From: Agrobacterium genomosp. 13 str. CFBP 6927
Lineage (GTDB): Bacteria > Pseudomonadota > Alphaproteobacteria > Rhizobiales > Rhizobiaceae
NCBI GenBank assembly: GCA_900012615.1
Contig: LT009757.1
Span: 1,643,851 to 1,707,850, forward strand
Direction: 5' to 3'
DNA: 64,000 nt
Shown: positions 41,947-50,281 of the stretch, piece after piece
Layout of the letters: each line of letters opens with the position of its first letter
Position numbering within the stretch: position 1 is the first letter of the stretch
Translations under genes and position numbers: made by a program
Notes under the pieces: generated by a model
The model's input: only the letters and a program-made list of their open reading frames with translations
Databases searched by the model: none
What the model was told of the DNA's origin: nothing

Positions 41947-43809
41947 TCAGCTCTTCGGATAATCTTCGATGAAGCTTCCAGCGACGGACTTGATGCCGGC
42001 GGCGTCGAGCTTGTAATGGGCATAAAGGTGTGTCGGTGGAGCGATCAGGCTGTATTCATCGTATATGCCGTGCCGCTTCAGATATACGGGCATTCCCTCA
42101 TCCGAAAGAACCTCTGCGACCGCGCCGCCAAGGCCGCCGAGAACATTGTGCTCCTCAACGGTCAGAATGCGTCTGCACTGGGCGGCGGCGTTCAGGATCG
42201 CTTCCCTGTCGATCGGCTTGACGGTCGCCATGTCGATGAAGCCAACGCTGCGCCCTTCCGCCTGCAGGGCTTTCGCGGCCTCCAGACCCGGATGGACGGT
42301 GGAGCCGGTCGCGATGATCGTGAGGTCCGTTCCCTTGAAGTGCTCGATGGCCTTGCCGAACGTAAAGGGCAGGCGCTGCGGATAGACCACGGGATCGCGC
42401 CCGCGCTGGATTCTGATATAGATCGGGTCAGGATAGTCGTTAGACGCCTTGATGACCTCCATCAGCTGGTTCCCATCGGCGGGCGCCACGACGGTCAGAT
42501 TGGCGATGGACCGTGCAATGGCAAGGTCTTCCGTGGCGTGGTGCGATGTCCCATAGAAGCCAAGCGAAATGCCTGCATGATGGCCGATGAGACGGACGGG
42601 CAGCCGCGAATAGGCCACGTCCATGCGGATCTGCTCGCAGCACAGCAGGGCAAGGAATGAGGCGAATGTCGCGACATAAGGTTTCATCCCGACCGCTGCC
42701 ATGCCGGCGGCGGCCGACACCATGTTCTGCTCGGAAATCCCGAATTGCACGAAGCGCTCCGGATGCAGCCGGTGGAACTTCGAAAGACCGTTGGAATATT
42801 GCAAATCGGCGGTGCCGGCGACGATCGGTTCTCCGAGTGCCACCAGTTCAAGCAGCGCATCGGAGAGGGCATCGAGGCCCGGGGTGACGGCGTTCAACTG
42901 GCGATACTGCCAGGACTTGTCGGAAAGCGGCTTGTTCATCTCAGATCTCCATGGCCTCAATTTCGGCAATCGCCTTTGCGGCGTCAGATGGGTCAAGGTA
43001 TCCCAGATGCCAGCCCGGCTCTGTTTCACGGTCTGGGCAATAACCATAACCGGCTTCGTCCGATTGACGTCTCGCTTCAATGTCCGCAGCAGGGTCGTGA
43101 CCGCGGCCACGTCATGGCCGTCGACGACGTGCGTTTCCCAGCCGAAGGCGCGCCATTTTTCCTCGATGGGCTCCACGCCGATGACGTCATCGACGGAGCC
43201 ATCCAGCTGGTAGCCGTTGCGGTCGATGATGCCGACAAGGCGTCCAAGCTCATTGTGAGCACCAAACAGTGCGGCCTCCCACACCTGTCCTTCCTGAAGT
43301 TCGCCGTCGCCGATCATGACGAATGTGAAGAAGTCCTTGCCGAGCATTCGCGCCGCCAGCGCCATGCCGCAGCCGGCGGAAAGAGCGTGGCCGATCGAGC
43401 CGGAGCTGAAGTCGATTCCCGGCACCTTGGTCATGTCGGGATGATCTCCGAGGGGGCTGCCGAGCCGCGTGTAATCGTCGAGAAGAGCCGGATCGATAAA
43501 GCCCAGATCCGCAAGGATCGGAAACAGGCCGACGGCCGCGTGCCCCTTGCCCATCATGAAGCGGTCCCGGTCTTCCCATTTCGGCTCGCCGTGCCGCAGA
43601 TCCATCACACCGTAATACAGTGCAGAGAAGAGTTCGGCGGCCGAGAAGACCGATGTGTAATGGCCGACCTTGGCGATCTCGATCAGCCGAATGGTCTCGA
43701 GCCGGCAGAATTTTGCCCTGTCCTTGAGATAGGCGATTTCGTCTTCGGTGGGATGGAGCAGCGCATCGTTCGAACGCGCGCTGGCCTTGGCTAAGTCGGG
43801 TCTGGTCAC
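41947..43809 (-). CDS. Fused transketolase (N- and C-terminal halves joined by a frameshift)
   Basis: A 620-residue protein. Residues to about 260 are a transketolase N-terminal (TPP) half with G-D-G-E-L-Q-E-G-Q...N-G-Y, and residues from about 291 are the C-terminal (pyrimidine/transketolase_C) half starting M-N-K-P-L-S-D-K-S-W. In most bacteria with this type the halves are two genes. Between them the frame reads a non-conserved stretch, T-V-K-Q-S-R-A-G-I-W-D-T-L. In another frame the same DNA codes E-T-E-P-G-W-H-L-G-Y-L-D-P-S-D, the normal end of an N-half, stopping at TGA 42943-42941; ATG 42939, the normal C-half start, follows one base later. The junction is at about 43021-43032. Both halves otherwise look intact; activity is uncertain. 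Confidence 0.8.
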   Translation of the reverse strand: MTRPDLAKASARSNDALLHPTEDEIAYLKDRAKFCRLETIRLIEIAKVGHYTSVFSAAELFSALYYGVMDLRHGEPKWEDRDRFMMGKGHAAVGLFPILADLGFIDPALLDDYTRLGSPLGDHPDMTKVPGIDFSSGSIGHALSAGCGMALAARMLGKDFFTFVMIGDGELQEGQVWEAALFGAHNELGRLVGIIDRNGYQLDGSVDDVIGVEPIEEKWRAFGWETHVVDGHDVAAVTTLLRTLKRDVNRTKPVMVIAQTVKQSRAGIWDTLTHLTPQRRLPKLRPWRSEMNKPLSDKSWQYRQLNAVTPGLDALSDALLELVALGEPIVAGTADLQYSNGLSKFHRLHPERFVQFGISEQNMVSAAAGMAAVGMKPYVATFASFLALLCCEQIRMDVAYSRLPVRLIGHHAGISLGFYGTSHHATEDLAIARSIANLTVVAPADGNQLMEVIKASNDYPDPIYIRIQRGRDPVVYPQRLPFTFGKAIEHFKGTDLTIIATGSTVHPGLEAAKALQAEGRSVGFIDMATVKPIDREAILNAAAQCRRILTVEEHNVLGGLGGAVAEVLSDEGMPVYLKRHGIYDEYSLIAPPTHLYAHYKLDAAGIKSVAGSFIEDYPKS

Positions 43810-44007
43810 GTCAAATCCTCGTCATTGCGCGCTGCCGGATAGAGGCAAACGCGATTTCGAATACTTAAAGACTTAACAAGTCGGGCGCCCGCCCGCTGCC
43901 GCTTTTCTCTGAAAACAATCTTCGAATTTTCCAAAGAAAATAATGGGTTCGCGTGTGTTACTCACCGGATATCCATCGTGCAAAAATTCCAAACGAGGAG
44001 ATATCGA

Positions 44008-45018
44008 ATGAAAGACGGGATGTTCGTTTTCGATGCAGCGGTCCACACGCAGGACTTCGGCGACAATCAGATCAAGGACGGAAGCGACGGGAGACGGGTG
44101 CGTCTGCTGCGATCGCAGATCGCGGGTTTCATCAACCTGACGGGCCGCAGGGGGCCGCCGCCGGAAACCTCGACCTTCTCCAATCCGGACCTGGAGTGGG
44201 GCAACAAGATGCTGTTTGAGAACTCCGATACCGACATGGCCTCTGCCTGCTCGGTGCCCCTCTTTTCACACTGGCGGGCCGGGCTCGGCCCGGTCGAACT
44301 GAGCGACGCTTTCGCCAAGTCAAACCCGAAGCGTGTCGTCCTCACCGGTGGCGTGGACCCTGCCTATCACGGGCTGGATTTCGCGCTTGCGGAAATGGAG
44401 CGGCAGGTCAAGGAACTGGGCGCCGTCAGCATGAAGTTCTATCAGTACCAGCGCCGTGGATGCTCCTGGCGTGCAGACGACCGCGATATTGCCTATCCGC
44501 TATGGGAAAAGGCGATTGATCTCGGCATCAAGATGGTCCAGTTCCACAAGGGCTTTCCGCTGGAGCTCGGCCCCGTGGAAGCATTCAAGCCGAATGATAT
44601 CCAATATGCCGCTGCCGATTTCCCGGAGTTGAATTTCGGCATCCATCATCTTGGTGACCCCTATGTCGATGAGACGATCTCCATCGCCAGCCGTTTCGAC
44701 AATATCTTCCTGATCCTGCCGCTCTGGTTCAATCAGTACTATCTGCAGCCCTGGAAAATGCTCGAGCGGCTCGGCGAAGCCCTCCTTTATGTCGGCTCCG
44801 ATCGGATCTGCTACGGATCGGAAGCTTTCATCTGGCCCCACGTGCAGACCTATATCGATACCCTGGCCAATCTCGAAATGCCCGAAGAACTCCAGGAGCG
44901 TTACGGCTACCCCGAGATCACCCGCGAAATGAAGGAAAACATACTCGGCAAGGCGTTTGCGCGGGGTATGGGCATCGACATCGAAGCCAAGAAGATCGAA
45001 CTGGGGCTGGTGGCATGA
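44008..45018 (+). CDS. Amidohydrolase family protein (amidohydrolase_2 type)
   Basis: A 336-residue TIM-barrel metal-dependent hydrolase or decarboxylase. Candidate ligands: His in F-D-A-A-V-H, His in M-V-Q-F-H-K, His-His in F-G-I-H-H-L, and Y-G-S-E near 267, where most relatives have G-S-D. The last may change the active site. ATG 44008 follows GAGGAG; the frame begins at 43978 without support. Its stop overlaps the NifU-domain gene, so the two are coupled. It is divergent from the transketolase. Substrate unknown. Confidence 0.78.
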   Translation: MKDGMFVFDAAVHTQDFGDNQIKDGSDGRRVRLLRSQIAGFINLTGRRGPPPETSTFSNPDLEWGNKMLFENSDTDMASACSVPLFSHWRAGLGPVELSDAFAKSNPKRVVLTGGVDPAYHGLDFALAEMERQVKELGAVSMKFYQYQRRGCSWRADDRDIAYPLWEKAIDLGIKMVQFHKGFPLELGPVEAFKPNDIQYAAADFPELNFGIHHLGDPYVDETISIASRFDNIFLILPLWFNQYYLQPWKMLERLGEALLYVGSDRICYGSEAFIWPHVQTYIDTLANLEMPEELQERYGYPEITREMKENILGKAFARGMGIDIEAKKIELGLVA

Positions 45019-45341
45019 TGCAGTCATCCCACATCTCGCCGGAAGCACTTGAGGCCGCATTCGCCCGGGTGCGTCCTCTTATTCTAGGCCACGGCGGAGA
45101 TATCGAGGTTTCCGATATCTCCGCTGACGGTGTCGTCAGCATCAGGCTTCTGGGCGCCTGCAAGGCGTGCCCGAATATGGCGATGACCTATGTGGGTCCT
45201 ATCCGGTCGTACCTGATGGATGTCGAGGGTGTGACGGATGTGCGTTGCGAGCAGGTCAATGTCGGGCCGAAAGCGCTTGACCGGCTTGCCCGCAGACTGG
45301 GAGCGCGCCCTGTCCTGGAAGCTGCCTCCTCGGCACCCTAG
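45015..45341 (+). CDS. NifU C-terminal-domain protein
   Basis: A 108-residue protein with the NifU/Nfu C-terminal iron-sulfur carrier fold. The conserved pair is in G-A-C-K-A-C-P (CxxC near residue 49). Such domains carry or deliver [4Fe-4S] clusters. Coupled (ATGA overlap) to the amidohydrolase gene, an arrangement also seen beside iron-dependent monooxygenases in other bacteria, but the client of this one is unknown. ATG 45018 is a possible alternate start. Confidence 0.85.
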   Translation: MMQSSHISPEALEAAFARVRPLILGHGGDIEVSDISADGVVSIRLLGACKACPNMAMTYVGPIRSYLMDVEGVTDVRCEQVNVGPKALDRLARRLGARPVLEAASSAP

Positions 45342-45374
45342 GCCCTGCATTTCTGGATACACGATTAACAAAAA

Positions 45375-45404
45375 ATGCGGGAGCCTCGGCTCCCGCATCT
45401 TTTT
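45375..45404. terminator. Bidirectional rho-independent terminator
   Basis: ATGCGGGAGCC (45375-45385) and GGCTCCCGCAT (45388-45398) form an 11-bp stem. On the plus strand CTTTTT follows (45399-45404); on the minus strand the equivalent T run comes from the A run before 45375. It serves both the NifU gene and the convergent SDR gene. Confidence 0.85.
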
Positions 45405-45409
45405 GTGTG

Positions 45410-45437
45410 GGAGCCGCGACGCTGGCGTCGTGGCTCC
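45410..45437. repeat. Second hairpin beside the convergent terminator
   Basis: GGAGCC (45410-45415) with CGACGC (45417-45422) pairs with GCGTCG (45425-45430) and GGCTCC (45432-45437) with one G-T wobble. It lies just after the minus-strand SDR stop (45444). It lacks a T run, so it probably aids stability only. Confidence 0.55.
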
Positions 45438-45443
45438 GCATTT

Positions 45444-46511
45444 TCAGGGAATAATTTTCTCGGCTCGCAGACGGTCGAAGACGTCGATGAATGACTGCTC
45501 GGTGTCCTGCGTTTCGGTAAAGCCCAATGCCCGCGCCTTGGCCGTGGAATGCACGCACTCCATGGGGCGACCGAGATCGAGGTCGGTGTGCCAGGCGGAG
45601 GCAAGCTTGTCGAGCTTGTTGGGCTGGAGGTTGTGCGTCTTGACGAGCTCGTCCCAGGCGTCGGACGAGTTCTTCATCTGCTCTACCAGCGAATTGAACT
45701 CACCCGGATATTCGGCAACGGGGATATCGAAATAATCAGCAATACGCTGCCACAGCTGTTCCCACCGGAAGACGTCGCCGTTCACGGCGTTGAATGCTTC
45801 GTTGCGGGCATTGGGTTCGGTACCTGCCCAGACGATCTGCTTGGCCAGAATCCGGGCGTCCGTGATGTCGTTCAGGCCGCGATAGGCCGTGGCGCTGCCG
45901 GGAAAGCGGAAGGGCTGCCCGGTCGCCTTGCAGATCGAGGCATGGGTTGCCAGCGTCGCGCCGATGTTCATCAGATTGCCGACTGCATAACCGATGATGG
46001 TATGAGAGCGATGAACGGACCAGCCGAAACCATATTTCGCGCCATAGGCCATCACCACATCTTCAAGCTCGTAATAGAAGTTCTTCTTGGGAAGGCGGGG
46101 TGCCGTTTCACGGAACGGCGTAACGGGGGTGACCTTGCCGTAATCCTCGAAGGGACCAAGATAGTGCTTGGTGCCGGTAACGACGCCCACATGCTCCACG
46201 CTGCCCTTCTCCGCGAAGGCATCGAGCACCGTGCGCAGCATGTCGCCGTTCAGTCGGATGTTTTCGTCTTCGTTGGAGCCGAGCGTCCAGGAGCAGTAAA
46301 AGATGTGGGTAGGGGCGAGATCGGAGAGTGCGGCGATGGCTGCGTCCCGATCAAGGAGATCGACGCTGCGGGACTGGATGTAGGAGGCGCCGACAGGCGG
46401 CCGCCGCGACAGGCCATGAATCTCCCAGCCACCTTCGCTGCGAAGATGCTCGGCCACATTCAGTCCCACGATCCCCGTTACGCCGACAATCAGCGCGCGC
46501 TTCTGGTACAT
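45444..46511 (-). CDS. SDR-family protein, PRISE / progesterone 5-beta-reductase-like
   Basis: A 355-residue extended short-chain dehydrogenase. The nucleotide motif is V-G-V-T-G-I-V-G near residue 10, and the region K-N-F-Y-Y-E-L-E-D matches the Tyr motif of the PRISE group (enone and iridoid-type reductases), which lacks the usual YxxxK. It probably reduces an enone or related carbonyl. ATG 46511 follows GAGAGG; the frame opens at 46781 but that extension overlaps the LysR gene and looks spurious. Divergent from the LysR gene at 46621, its likely regulator. Confidence 0.82.
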   Translation of the reverse strand: MYQKRALIVGVTGIVGLNVAEHLRSEGGWEIHGLSRRPPVGASYIQSRSVDLLDRDAAIAALSDLAPTHIFYCSWTLGSNEDENIRLNGDMLRTVLDAFAEKGSVEHVGVVTGTKHYLGPFEDYGKVTPVTPFRETAPRLPKKNFYYELEDVVMAYGAKYGFGWSVHRSHTIIGYAVGNLMNIGATLATHASICKATGQPFRFPGSATAYRGLNDITDARILAKQIVWAGTEPNARNEAFNAVNGDVFRWEQLWQRIADYFDIPVAEYPGEFNSLVEQMKNSSDAWDELVKTHNLQPNKLDKLASAWHTDLDLGRPMECVHSTAKARALGFTETQDTEQSFIDVFDRLRAEKIIP

Positions 46512-46592
46512 TTTACACCTCTCATGTTTGGAAAGAGGGTGAAGATGGCTGCTGTGGCGCTTGTCGGAAATCCCATCCACGGAATAAGTAAA

Positions 46593-46607
46593 GTGAAAAT
46601 TGTTCAC
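46593..46607. promoter_or_regulatory. Inverted repeat in the SDR/LysR divergent region
   Basis: GTGAA (46593-46597) and TTCAC (46603-46607) with 5 bases between form a perfect short inverted repeat. It ends 13 bp before the LysR start and is a candidate LysR binding site. Confidence 0.45.
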
Positions 46608-46620
46608 AGATGGAGCCGTC

Positions 46621-47535
46621 ATGCAAAACCGCGCCTTTGAGATGGAGGTATTCGTCTGTGTTGCCGAGTCCGGAAGCTTTTCGAATGCGGCAGATAAACT
46701 CGGCCTTTCCCCCTCCGCAATCAGCAAGCTCGTTGCGCGGCTTGAACAGCGGCTGGGTGTCCAGCTCGTCGTTCGTTCCACGCGTTCGCTGCGCCTAACA
46801 TCGGAAGGTGAGGCATTTCATTCCCTCTCCCGATCCATCCTGCAGGACATTGCCGAGGTGGAAACCCAGATCGCCCGGCAGTCAGAAAGCGCCGTTGGTG
46901 TTCTCAAGGTCAGTTGCAACGTTCCTTTCGGAATTCACGCCGTATGCCCTCTCATTCCGCGATTCCTGGCCGAGAATACGGGCATGAAAATCGACCTGGA
47001 ACTGAGCGACGAACCGGTGGATCTCATCCTGGAGCGAACCGATCTGGCGATCCGCACGGGAAGCCTTCAGGATTCATCCATGAAGACCAGGCGCCTTTTG
47101 AATTCGCCCCGATATGTGGTGGCCAGCCCGGAATATCTGCGCCTGCAGGGCAGCCCTGTTCATCCAAATGACCTGAGAAAGCACAATTGCCTGACCATTG
47201 CCGGCAAACCGCAGCACTCGGTCTGGAATTTCAGGGATGTCGACGACAGCGGCGTCGGGATCGTGGTTCCGGTTGCTGGCAATCTGGCGGTCAATAACGG
47301 CGAGACGCTCAGAGGTTTTGCGCTTGCCGGGTTAGGCATCGCCAGGCTCTCCGAATTTCACATCGGCAAGGATCTGGAAGAGGGGAGGCTGGTGGCACTT
47401 CTGCCGGCCTATGACGCCCAGGAAGCCGAACCTATCAGCGCCATCTATTCCGCCCAGTCGCACGTTCCCCAGCGAATCCGACGTTTTCTTGATTTTCTCG
47501 TCACCAATCTCGGGGATGCCAGAAGGCACAAATGA
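46621..47535 (+). CDS. LysR-family transcriptional regulator
   Basis: A 304-residue LysR regulator. HTH at residues about 10-40 (S-F-S-N-A-A-D-K-L-G-L-S-P-S-A-I-S-K). ATG 46621 begins M-Q-N-R-A-F-E-M-E-V-F-V-C-V, as in many relatives; the 46600 start is unlikely. Divergent from the PRISE-type SDR gene. Its stop codon lies inside the palindrome at 47528-47566. Confidence 0.9.
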   Translation: MQNRAFEMEVFVCVAESGSFSNAADKLGLSPSAISKLVARLEQRLGVQLVVRSTRSLRLTSEGEAFHSLSRSILQDIAEVETQIARQSESAVGVLKVSCNVPFGIHAVCPLIPRFLAENTGMKIDLELSDEPVDLILERTDLAIRTGSLQDSSMKTRRLLNSPRYVVASPEYLRLQGSPVHPNDLRKHNCLTIAGKPQHSVWNFRDVDDSGVGIVVPVAGNLAVNNGETLRGFALAGLGIARLSEFHIGKDLEEGRLVALLPAYDAQEAEPISAIYSAQSHVPQRIRRFLDFLVTNLGDARRHK

Positions 47536-47566
47536 TCGTTTGATAATTTATCACTTGATCATTTGT
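47528..47566. promoter_or_regulatory. Nested palindrome, likely TetR operator
   Basis: ACAAATGATC (47528-47537) and GATCATTTGT (47557-47566) form a perfect 10-bp outer inverted repeat. Inside it, TGATAA-T-TTATCA (47541-47553) is a second perfect palindrome. The whole 39 bp is nearly symmetric. It overlaps the LysR stop and is about 135 bp before the TetR start. Its size suits a TetR dimer pair. Confidence 0.6.
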
Positions 47567-47699
47567 GGGGCTGGTGTTATCTCTAATCCTGCTCAGGGAG
47601 TGGGCGCGGGTGGTTTTTCGATCCCGGATGAGATCCGGGTCAATATTGTTTCGATAGCGGGAAGGACGGTGGCGGTTACGCTGCCGAAACTGGCGAAAC

Positions 47700-48365
47700 A
47701 TGCAAAAAGTTGTCAAAAAATATCTCGATGCGGCTGATCGCGAACAGCAGATTCTCGATTTTGCGATCACCTATGTGGCGCAACGCGGCCTGAGCTTCAC
47801 GACGCGGGAGCTCGCTGACGCGCTTGGTGTGTCCCAGCCGCTTCTCTATCGGTATTTCAAGAACCGCGACGAACTTCTGAAGAAAATCTACGATGAAGTA
47901 TATTTGAAACGCTGGGACCAGAACTGGAATGCCCAGCTATCCGATCGTAGCATTCCGATACGCGATCGCCTGATCCGTTACCTCAAGGCCTATACCCTGG
48001 CTATTCTCGACGAGCGGTGGATCCGCATTTTCATCGCATCCGCGCTTGAAGATCCGCAGATCAGCAAGCGATATCTCGGGCTTCTCCATGAAACGACATT
48101 TCCCCTGATCTACAGGGAGATCGCTGCCGAAGCGGGAGTAACGCCTCCGACGGGCGCTGCCGCAGACGAGCTGGCGGTTGAGATTGTCTGGGGGTTTCAC
48201 TGCAGCTTCTTTTATTTCGGCGTGCGTAAATACATTTACCGCAACAGGATTCCCGAAAAACTCGATCCTGTCATCGAGGCGCGCGTTGATGTCTTCGTCA
48301 CGGGGCTTTCCGAAAGCATGCGCCGCATGGGCACGTATGTTTCCAAGATGGAGGGTTCGAAATGA
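47700..48365 (+). CDS. TetR-family transcriptional regulator
   Basis: A 221-residue TetR regulator. The N-terminal HTH is in T-T-R-E-L-A-D-A-L-G-V-S-Q-P-L-L-Y-R-Y-F-K-N near residues 30-55, followed by a helical ligand domain. It overlaps the following LysR gene by ATGA, an unusual coupling of two regulators. The palindrome at 47528-47566 is its likely operator. Confidence 0.88.
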   Translation: MQKVVKKYLDAADREQQILDFAITYVAQRGLSFTTRELADALGVSQPLLYRYFKNRDELLKKIYDEVYLKRWDQNWNAQLSDRSIPIRDRLIRYLKAYTLAILDERWIRIFIASALEDPQISKRYLGLLHETTFPLIYREIAAEAGVTPPTGAAADELAVEIVWGFHCSFFYFGVRKYIYRNRIPEKLDPVIEARVDVFVTGLSESMRRMGTYVSKMEGSK

Positions 48366-49306
48366 GCAGCATTCAAGACCTTCGCGTCTTTTCCGAGATC
48401 GTCAAATCCAACAGCTTTTCGATGGCGGCTACCAAGCTGGGTCTTTCACCGGCGACGATGAGCGGACGCCTGAAGGCGCTCGAAGACCATTTCGGTGTCG
48501 CATTGTTGAAACGGACGACGCGTTCGCTCAGCCTCACGGAAGAGGGCAGGTATCTGTTCGAAACGTCGAAGGCGATCATCGATGATTTCGAAAAACTCGA
48601 CAAGACGATGCGGGCCCGAAAGGGATGTGCTTTCGGCACGGTGACGATCGCAGCACCGGCGGATTTCGGCCGCAAATACCTGGTTCCGCTGACGAATGAG
48701 TTTGGCAAGGATCATCCGGAGGTTGGCTTTCGGCTGATCTTTGGCGGAGAGGATATAAACCTCGTGGAGAACGAGTGCGATATGGCGATCCGTTTCGGCG
48801 CAATGCCGGACAGCGCTCTGACCACCCGAAAGCTTGGCGCCAACCCGATCGTCACCTGCGCGTCACAGGCCTATCTCGATCGGTTCGGGATACCGGAAAC
48901 ACCGCAGGATCTGGTGAACCATAACTGTCTTATCTACCTCGACGGCAAACTTCCGAACGACAAATGGACGTTCGCAGCCGACGGGGAGCAAAGCGCGGTG
49001 CGGGTCAGCGGCAACCGGCTGGTGTCGGACTGGACGGCGCTTATCGACCTTGCGCAGGCCGGGCAGGGCATCATCCATGCATCGTCCTGGGATGTCTGTC
49101 ATGCGCTCGAGGCGGGTACGCTGGTGCCGGTGTTGCTGGAGTTCCAGGAGGAGCCCGCGATTATCCATCTCCTGTCCGAACAGCGGCACAGACTGCCGCT
49201 CAGAACGGTGGAATTCATCGATTTTCTCGTTCACCGGGTCAAGCGGATGAGCCGTAGCGTGGAGCTTAGCCTCAAAGGGCCACTTCAGCTCTGCGGCGCA
49301 GCCTAA
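48362..49306 (+). CDS. LysR-family transcriptional regulator
   Basis: A 314-residue LysR regulator with HTH N-S-F-S-M-A-A-T-K-L-G-L-S-P-A-T-M-S-G. ATG 48362 overlaps the TetR stop. It is about 70 bp before the SDR-ABC operon on the same strand and may control it. Together with TetR it gives two-signal control of this region. Confidence 0.9.
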   Translation: MSSIQDLRVFSEIVKSNSFSMAATKLGLSPATMSGRLKALEDHFGVALLKRTTRSLSLTEEGRYLFETSKAIIDDFEKLDKTMRARKGCAFGTVTIAAPADFGRKYLVPLTNEFGKDHPEVGFRLIFGGEDINLVENECDMAIRFGAMPDSALTTRKLGANPIVTCASQAYLDRFGIPETPQDLVNHNCLIYLDGKLPNDKWTFAADGEQSAVRVSGNRLVSDWTALIDLAQAGQGIIHASSWDVCHALEAGTLVPVLLEFQEEPAIIHLLSEQRHRLPLRTVEFIDFLVHRVKRMSRSVELSLKGPLQLCGAA

Positions 49307-49378
49307 CAGACATCGCCCTACTCAATTTTTTTACCGGCAGCCTCGCGGTTTGCCGAACGATCAACCGTGGAGTTTCAA

Positions 49379-50161
49379 ATGGATTATGGCCTGAAAGACA
49401 AGCACGTCCTTGTCACGGGTGGTGCGACCGGCATCGGACTTGCCATAGCAAAAGCTTTCGCGGCCGAGGACGCAATAGTCACGGTCAGCGGCTTGAATGA
49501 TGCCGAAGTTGAAAGCGCCTGCACGACCATAGGTTCCCAATGCCGGGGCCGAGCCGGTGACCTGACGGCTGATGGTGAGGCGCAGGCTCTCTATACATTC
49601 GCCCTCAGCCGCAAGCCGGTGGACATTCTGGTTAACAGCATCGGGATTTTTGAAGTCAGGGATTTCTTCGAGACGACCGACGAACACTGGTTCCGCTATT
49701 TCGACGTCAATGTCATGACCGGGGTGCGGATGTCCCGCCTTGTACTCAAGGACATGCTGGCGCGCGGTGAGGGCAGCGTTGTCTTCATCGGCAGCGAAAG
49801 CGGTGTGAAGCCGCAGGCATGGATGCCGCATTATGGCGCGATGAAGACCTGCATCCTCGGTGTCTCGAGGGCGCTCGCCGAACTGACCAAGGGAACACGC
49901 GTGCGTGTGAATACCATCCTCCCCGGTCCGACCGACACGGATGCCGTCAAGCGGTATCACGAAGAGATTGCGCGGGATCGCGGGGTAACGCGCGCGGATG
50001 TAGTCGCCCAGTATTTCGATGACACGGAACCGACCTCGCTGATCCGCAGGATGATCGAGCCGGTGGAGGTGGCCCGAAGCGTGGTCCATCTGGCGGCTTC
50101 AGCACATCTCAACGGCATGGCGATGCGGGCCGAAGGCGGCACGATCCGGTCGATTCTGTAA
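49379..50161 (+). CDS. SDR-family oxidoreductase
   Basis: A 260-residue short-chain dehydrogenase. Cofactor motif T-G-G-A-T-G-I-G near residue 12, N-S-I-G instead of N-N-A-G near 85, a Ser in G-S-E-S-G, and in place of Y-x-x-x-K a H-Y-G-A-M-K pattern. ATG 49379 has GGAG upstream; GTG 49367 is a weaker option. First of the SDR genes before the ribose-type importer. Confidence 0.85.
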   Translation: MDYGLKDKHVLVTGGATGIGLAIAKAFAAEDAIVTVSGLNDAEVESACTTIGSQCRGRAGDLTADGEAQALYTFALSRKPVDILVNSIGIFEVRDFFETTDEHWFRYFDVNVMTGVRMSRLVLKDMLARGEGSVVFIGSESGVKPQAWMPHYGAMKTCILGVSRALAELTKGTRVRVNTILPGPTDTDAVKRYHEEIARDRGVTRADVVAQYFDDTEPTSLIRRMIEPVEVARSVVHLAASAHLNGMAMRAEGGTIRSIL

Positions 50162-50281
50162 CGTCGGACAGAGATCAGAACTCTTCTTCAGCATTGCTGA
50201 ACAGTGAATTCAAAGGCAGGCCATCAATGTAAATAAGCATTTGCGCTATCAAGGGCTTACGCAGATTTCGGGAGGAGCTTC

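Noticed and set aside
42745..43794. A 349-codon plus-strand frame opposite the transketolase
   Set aside because: Antisense shadow of the N-half and linker; no family motifs.
45410..45437. Treating the second hairpin as an independent terminator
   Set aside because: It lacks a T run on either strand; the adjacent 45375-45404 hairpin already has T runs on both strands.
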